A stretch of 64,000 nucleotides of DNA, from the NCBI RefSeq assembly GCF_007097145.1, contig NZ_VJVZ01000006.1, forward strand, positions 62,001-126,000, read 5' to 3'. Origin of the DNA: Flavobacterium zepuense (GTDB lineage: Bacteria > Bacteroidota > Bacteroidia > Flavobacteriales > Flavobacteriaceae). The notes beneath the pieces are model-generated. The model was not told the origin of the DNA. It did not search any database and saw only the letters and a list, made by a program, of their open reading frames with translations. Below, piece by piece: positions 61,601-64,000 of the stretch (its first letter is position 1; each line of letters begins with the position of its first letter). The position numbers were made by a program, and so were the translations under genes.

Positions 61601-64000
61601 AGTACTACCTGCTTAAACTTGCAGGCGAGAATGAGTTTACCAACGTAGGCGAAGGCAGCTATGACGGCCAGAATGTAACATTCTACAACGCTAACCTTAC
61701 CGATGGCGTATATTTTATAGGCTGGACGAATGGAGAATTTACCGCAGGCCGTGGTGGTGCATTATCACTAACAGGTGGCCACCAGGTGTACATCCTTAAA
61801 GCCGACCTTAACCCAATTGTGGGCGGTAACTTTACAGTAGAGTTTTGGGTAAATGTAACGCAGGATCCCGGTAATAACGATAAACTTATTTCTAATCACG
61901 GTAAAATAAACGGTAACTCTACCGGTTTTGCTATAGAGATACCTACCAACAATACATTACAGGCGGCCTTTGGTACCAATACGGCTAACTGGAACAGTAT
62001 GAACTCGGGTACTCCGTTAACCATAGGCGAGTGGAACCACGTTGCCATTACCGCAGCGCCGGGCGATGCTATTAAAATGTACATAAATGGCGAACTTAAG
62101 GCATCTAACCCGTACACGGCTTATGTTGCCAATACCAACTGGGATTTTGCTTTAGGTACCAGTATAAACTACGGCGGGCAAACGTATTCTATTATGGATG
62201 AGTTCCGTATTTGGGATATTGCTAAAACACAGGAACAGATCAACGAGCAGATGCACGCCATTGTTGAGGCAACGGATGAGCACCTTAAGTATAACTTTAC
62301 CTTCGATCAGGAAAATACAGGTTCGCTTGTAAACCTTGGTACTATGCCGGGTACGGTTAACTACACCAATGCGCAGATTATTGATGCTACCAGCCCGGTT
62401 GCAGAGATAAACGCTGATTTCCCGGATCAGATAGCCGGTAACTGGAGTGTTACTAACGAAACGGTTAACGGTCTTTACGTTAAGAACGATATTGCCAGCT
62501 TTATAGAGAACGTGGTTATTAGCCGCGACCTTAATAACGAGATATTAAATCTTGGTACAGCTACAGATACGTTTTATGTAGCGGGTGGCTGGCATTTAAA
62601 TGCACTTGGCCTTGCCAGTACTACCGTACAGGCCGACCTTGAAGAGATCTTTGAAAACCCTGAGCAAACTACTGCCCTTGTAGAGGAATATCAGCTTATA
62701 AAAGGCGACCCGGCAGGCAACTATGAAGTTGTTGCTACAGGCGTTGCAGAAGGATACAAAGTAGATTTTGAGAACGTTTCTTTAGACCTTGGTAACTACT
62801 ACCTTGCCTTTACTACCGACGTAGATGGTGTAATTGCAGAGCAGGGTGGTGCGATGAAACTTGAGGGTAACCACCAGGTATATATCCCTAAAGAAGGCGT
62901 TAATGCAGCCCTTTCGGGAGAGTTTACCGTAGAGATGTGGGGCCGTTTAACACAAACAGCCGGTTCTAACACTAAGCTAGTGGGCTTTACAAACTTCGGC
63001 GGTGGTAATTTTGGCTGGGAAATGGAGTTCCTTAGCAACCAGACCCTGCAAACAATTACAGGCCAGGGCCCGGGTGGTGGCTGGAACTCATTAAACTCAG
63101 ATGTGGTTTGGAACCTTAACGAGTGGAACCACACTGCCGTAACGTTTACACCAAACGGCGAGTTTAAATTCTATATTAACGGCCAACTGGTAGACAGCAT
63201 GCCGGTAACAACGTTCTTTCCGTGTGCTAACGACCTTGCTTTGGGTAAAAACATAGCAAACGGCGCTGCCACGAACAGTAATATAGATGAGTTCCGTATA
63301 TGGACGAAAGCTAAAACAGCCGAGGAAATTCGTGAGGAGATGTATTTAACCATTACAGCCCCTACCGAAGACCTTGCTTACAACTATACCTTTAACCAGG
63401 ACAACAGCGGCTACCTTATAAACAGCGGCTCGCAGGTTGTAGAGGTTGCTTACAGTAATGCATCCATAATACCGGCAACGGGTCCGGTGAGGGATTTAGA
63501 AGGGCCTTTCCGCGATCAGGTGGCCGGTAACTGGAGCGTTATGAACGACCACAGGAACGGTATGTACCTTGCCGAAGAAATTGCCAACGTAGATAACAAC
63601 GTGGTAATAGGTAAAGAGGCAGGTACAGAAATATTGCCACTATCAGGCACTGTTGAGAACGACACACTGTACCTTAACGCCCGCTGGAAATTTGAGTCGC
63701 TTTACGTTGCCGACGGCAGCCCTAAAGTAGACCTTACAGAAGTATTTGAGAACCTTAACGATGTTAATGTGCTTGCCAATACGTATTTCCTTATAAAAGG
63801 AAACCCTTCAGCAGAGTATACCATTGTTGCACAAGGTACTAAAGCTAACAACATTGTAACCTTCCCGCAAATTACATTTGATGAGGAGCCGGTTTACCTT
63901 GCATGGATCAGCGACAGTAACTATCCTGTTGGTACGTTCCCAATCGCTACAGAAAGCTTATGGAAATACAACGACACAGGCGTAGCGCTTGCTGCCGACT
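58666..64000 (+). CDS. PhoD-like metallophosphatase with tandem LamG domains, continues off the window
   Basis: The frame is open for 1778 codons to the right edge with no stop. Start MPKMKKNLLFLSLLV (alternative ATG 58675) begins a signal peptide ending near SGSAQ (26). Residues 30-125 form a PhoD_N-like beta domain; the PhoD phosphatase follows with SGGCGR, LGDAVY (Asp182), TDNHDTG (Asn235, His236, Asp237) and LSADIHE (Asp367, His369). From residue 466 come LamG-like domains (about 466-660, 666-850, 1033-1215, 1395-1575), with modules ending in DQ(I/V)AGNWSV between them, repeating about every 365 residues. Expected to be secreted, probably by T9SS; the C-terminus is outside. Phosphodiester hydrolysis at the surface is inferred. 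Confidence 0.88.
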   Translation, partial: MPKMKKNLLFLSLLVSLCCGFSGSAQSIPGDSIVHGPMLSPVYNNKVRVWVLTKNSTGSGAALSISLTGAGAPGTALTGTVFNSDDRLGYSLRSYEYTGLTAGETYTANVLVNGAPSGRTSTITNGQNVVDDFTFLSGGCGRIYDLSRCMDIPESAFHVNGDPEIFNVMAQEESDLMVWLGDAVYLLGLEHAMGQCLDGQDDWANKDMAFDRYMFFRQFHDNLTMAMPQLAITDNHDTGPNEFNKTMPTLGQMREIFMDWWPNPEYKSTPEGQGLYSSYVYKDVEYFLLDNRSYRDGTQQHLGPDQFAWLKAGLLNSTAAFKVLINGTPSFERDCGGRNFCNTAQSDELIEYIKNNNINGVLSLSADIHEQKFMIREGDVKYPLYDVLSGNLNSDIGNGIVNINYNSDYQLTGMKQSYLKIDVYGDVDDRRMKVQYVGLNGEPYYTSIIHEDMLTSQNSDALKLQLGISNSVTDASTYNHTINATGHTFDNDRDGVANGALKFTASTDVHLASANALDLNDRPFSFVFWVNPSEIPANGATILSNGAAGTGVSMGIDANGKLTFTNHAANITYTSNYSVLTNAWSHITWKYDNVRRKLSLYYNGFLIQNFTNVVSPSASEADVRIGNNFQNKKFLGSLDNIVLYGRLISDEQIMLDADFESTRGEVLKVSGSSQMAIPGTVTNEALANDFTIEFWGKLNSDPGTNFKLLASNGRVNNLSTGISFEFPDDNKLNVVVGTNGSGWNSISGQGAVWNIGEWNHVALSATKNGTMKYYVNGALVAEGNFGQYYPNSWGLGLGYSPFYPNTGTQAELDEVRVWNTALTIEEIKERMHYSLLGDEENLAAYYTFNTDEETPTAIEGQGTLGTDITLSGGLLATATSPVGTIETQYRSLVSGKWSKNNAVNNTGLTLPDAITNYSSNVVIGKDSATELAEVPGQEGMFYATGGWSIDPVNNPFATVKINLAEALTQFDSINDMASQYYLLKLAGENEFTNVGEGSYDGQNVTFYNANLTDGVYFIGWTNGEFTAGRGGALSLTGGHQVYILKADLNPIVGGNFTVEFWVNVTQDPGNNDKLISNHGKINGNSTGFAIEIPTNNTLQAAFGTNTANWNSMNSGTPLTIGEWNHVAITAAPGDAIKMYINGELKASNPYTAYVANTNWDFALGTSINYGGQTYSIMDEFRIWDIAKTQEQINEQMHAIVEATDEHLKYNFTFDQENTGSLVNLGTMPGTVNYTNAQIIDATSPVAEINADFPDQIAGNWSVTNETVNGLYVKNDIASFIENVVISRDLNNEILNLGTATDTFYVAGGWHLNALGLASTTVQADLEEIFENPEQTTALVEEYQLIKGDPAGNYEVVATGVAEGYKVDFENVSLDLGNYYLAFTTDVDGVIAEQGGAMKLEGNHQVYIPKEGVNAALSGEFTVEMWGRLTQTAGSNTKLVGFTNFGGGNFGWEMEFLSNQTLQTITGQGPGGGWNSLNSDVVWNLNEWNHTAVTFTPNGEFKFYINGQLVDSMPVTTFFPCANDLALGKNIANGAATNSNIDEFRIWTKAKTAEEIREEMYLTITAPTEDLAYNYTFNQDNSGYLINSGSQVVEVAYSNASIIPATGPVRDLEGPFRDQVAGNWSVMNDHRNGMYLAEEIANVDNNVVIGKEAGTEILPLSGTVENDTLYLNARWKFESLYVADGSPKVDLTEVFENLNDVNVLANTYFLIKGNPSAEYTIVAQGTKANNIVTFPQITFDEEPVYLAWISDSNYPVGTFPIATESLWKYNDTGVALAAD

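Noticed and set aside
59230..63353. Several reverse-strand reading frames of 60-130 codons
   Set aside because: They lie opposite the open PhoD-like frame, have no recognisable domain and are explained as shadows of its codon use.
1..64000. CRISPR array, prophage, transposase or tRNA genes
   Set aside because: I found no regularly spaced identical repeats with unique spacers, no transposase or phage genes, and no GTTC-type tRNA arm in a cloverleaf context.

Overview
The window looks like a chromosomal segment of a gliding or type IX secretion (T9SS) flavobacterium (Bacteroidota, Flavobacteriaceae). The evidence is: gldF and gldG next to dnaN, two very large secreted proteins ending in the gliding-motility-associated (CHU_C-type) sorting domain, promoters of the Bacteroidota type (-7 box TAnnTTTG), no strong Shine-Dalgarno sequences, a DnaX without the zinc-binding cysteines, and many lipoproteins. 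It is mostly ordinary core genome. I see no prophage, transposase, CRISPR array, tRNA or rRNA operon.

Layout. 1-740: start of an outer-membrane beta-barrel gene that runs off the left edge. 898-7765: a plus-strand envelope cluster (LtaS/MdoB-like phosphoglycerol transferase, diacylglycerol-type lipid kinase, PAP2 phosphatase, TauE/SafE permease with an unusual C-terminal domain, OmpR-type regulator and histidine kinase). 7768-10783: minus strand, RluE-like pseudouridine synthase, two lipoproteins and a thiolase. 10961-12466: a small helical protein, a candidate structured RNA, and a second PAP2 protein that is a paralogue of the first. 12539-22700: two giant adhesin-like T9SS cargo genes. 23046-27981: dnaN, gldG, gldF, a monooxygenase-like protein and a SAM hydrolase. 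28085-38570: plus-strand housekeeping genes (phoH, purC, an ankyrin protein, pyrR-pyrB, rnz, pdxH, and a polyphosphate group sixA-like/ppk1/ppx). 38799-46695 and 46699-49448: macrodomain, bestrophin, dnaX, antiporter, topoisomerase IB, the RNase P RNA gene, rsmD and DUF3822. 49697-64000: RecD-like helicase, kdsB, a GH92 mannosidase, small FMN- or haem-binding-like proteins, an imelysin-like/di-haem peroxidase fusion, and the first 1778 codons of a PhoD-like phosphatase carrying LamG repeats.

How genes work together. LtaS-like enzymes release diacylglycerol, the lipid kinase can return it to phosphatidate, and PAP2 enzymes remove lipid phosphate, so 898-4592 reads as a lipid headgroup recycling module with a two-component system just downstream. 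Ppk1 and Ppx make and degrade polyphosphate. PyrR and PyrB are pyrimidine genes. GldF and GldG belong to the gliding ABC transporter, and the two giant proteins are typical of cargo exported by the T9SS.

Most notable: (1) dnaX is split into two frames at a run of ten A residues directly preceded, in the mRNA, by a perfect 8-bp hairpin; this is either programmed slippage making a short and a long product, or a sequencing error in a homopolymer. (2) There are two unassigned structured-RNA candidates ending in terminators (11419-11520; 55986-56088 with an upstream hairpin). (3) Octamer-periodic CTTAG/CTAAG arrays touch start or stop codons at three loci. (4) A 630-base intergenic stretch holds several families of inverted and direct repeats, one with apparently compensating stem changes. 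(5) Several domain fusions occur: TauE with a PepSY-like tail, imelysin-like with di-haem peroxidase, and PhoD with LamG repeats. All functional assignments come from reading the translated sequence without database searches.
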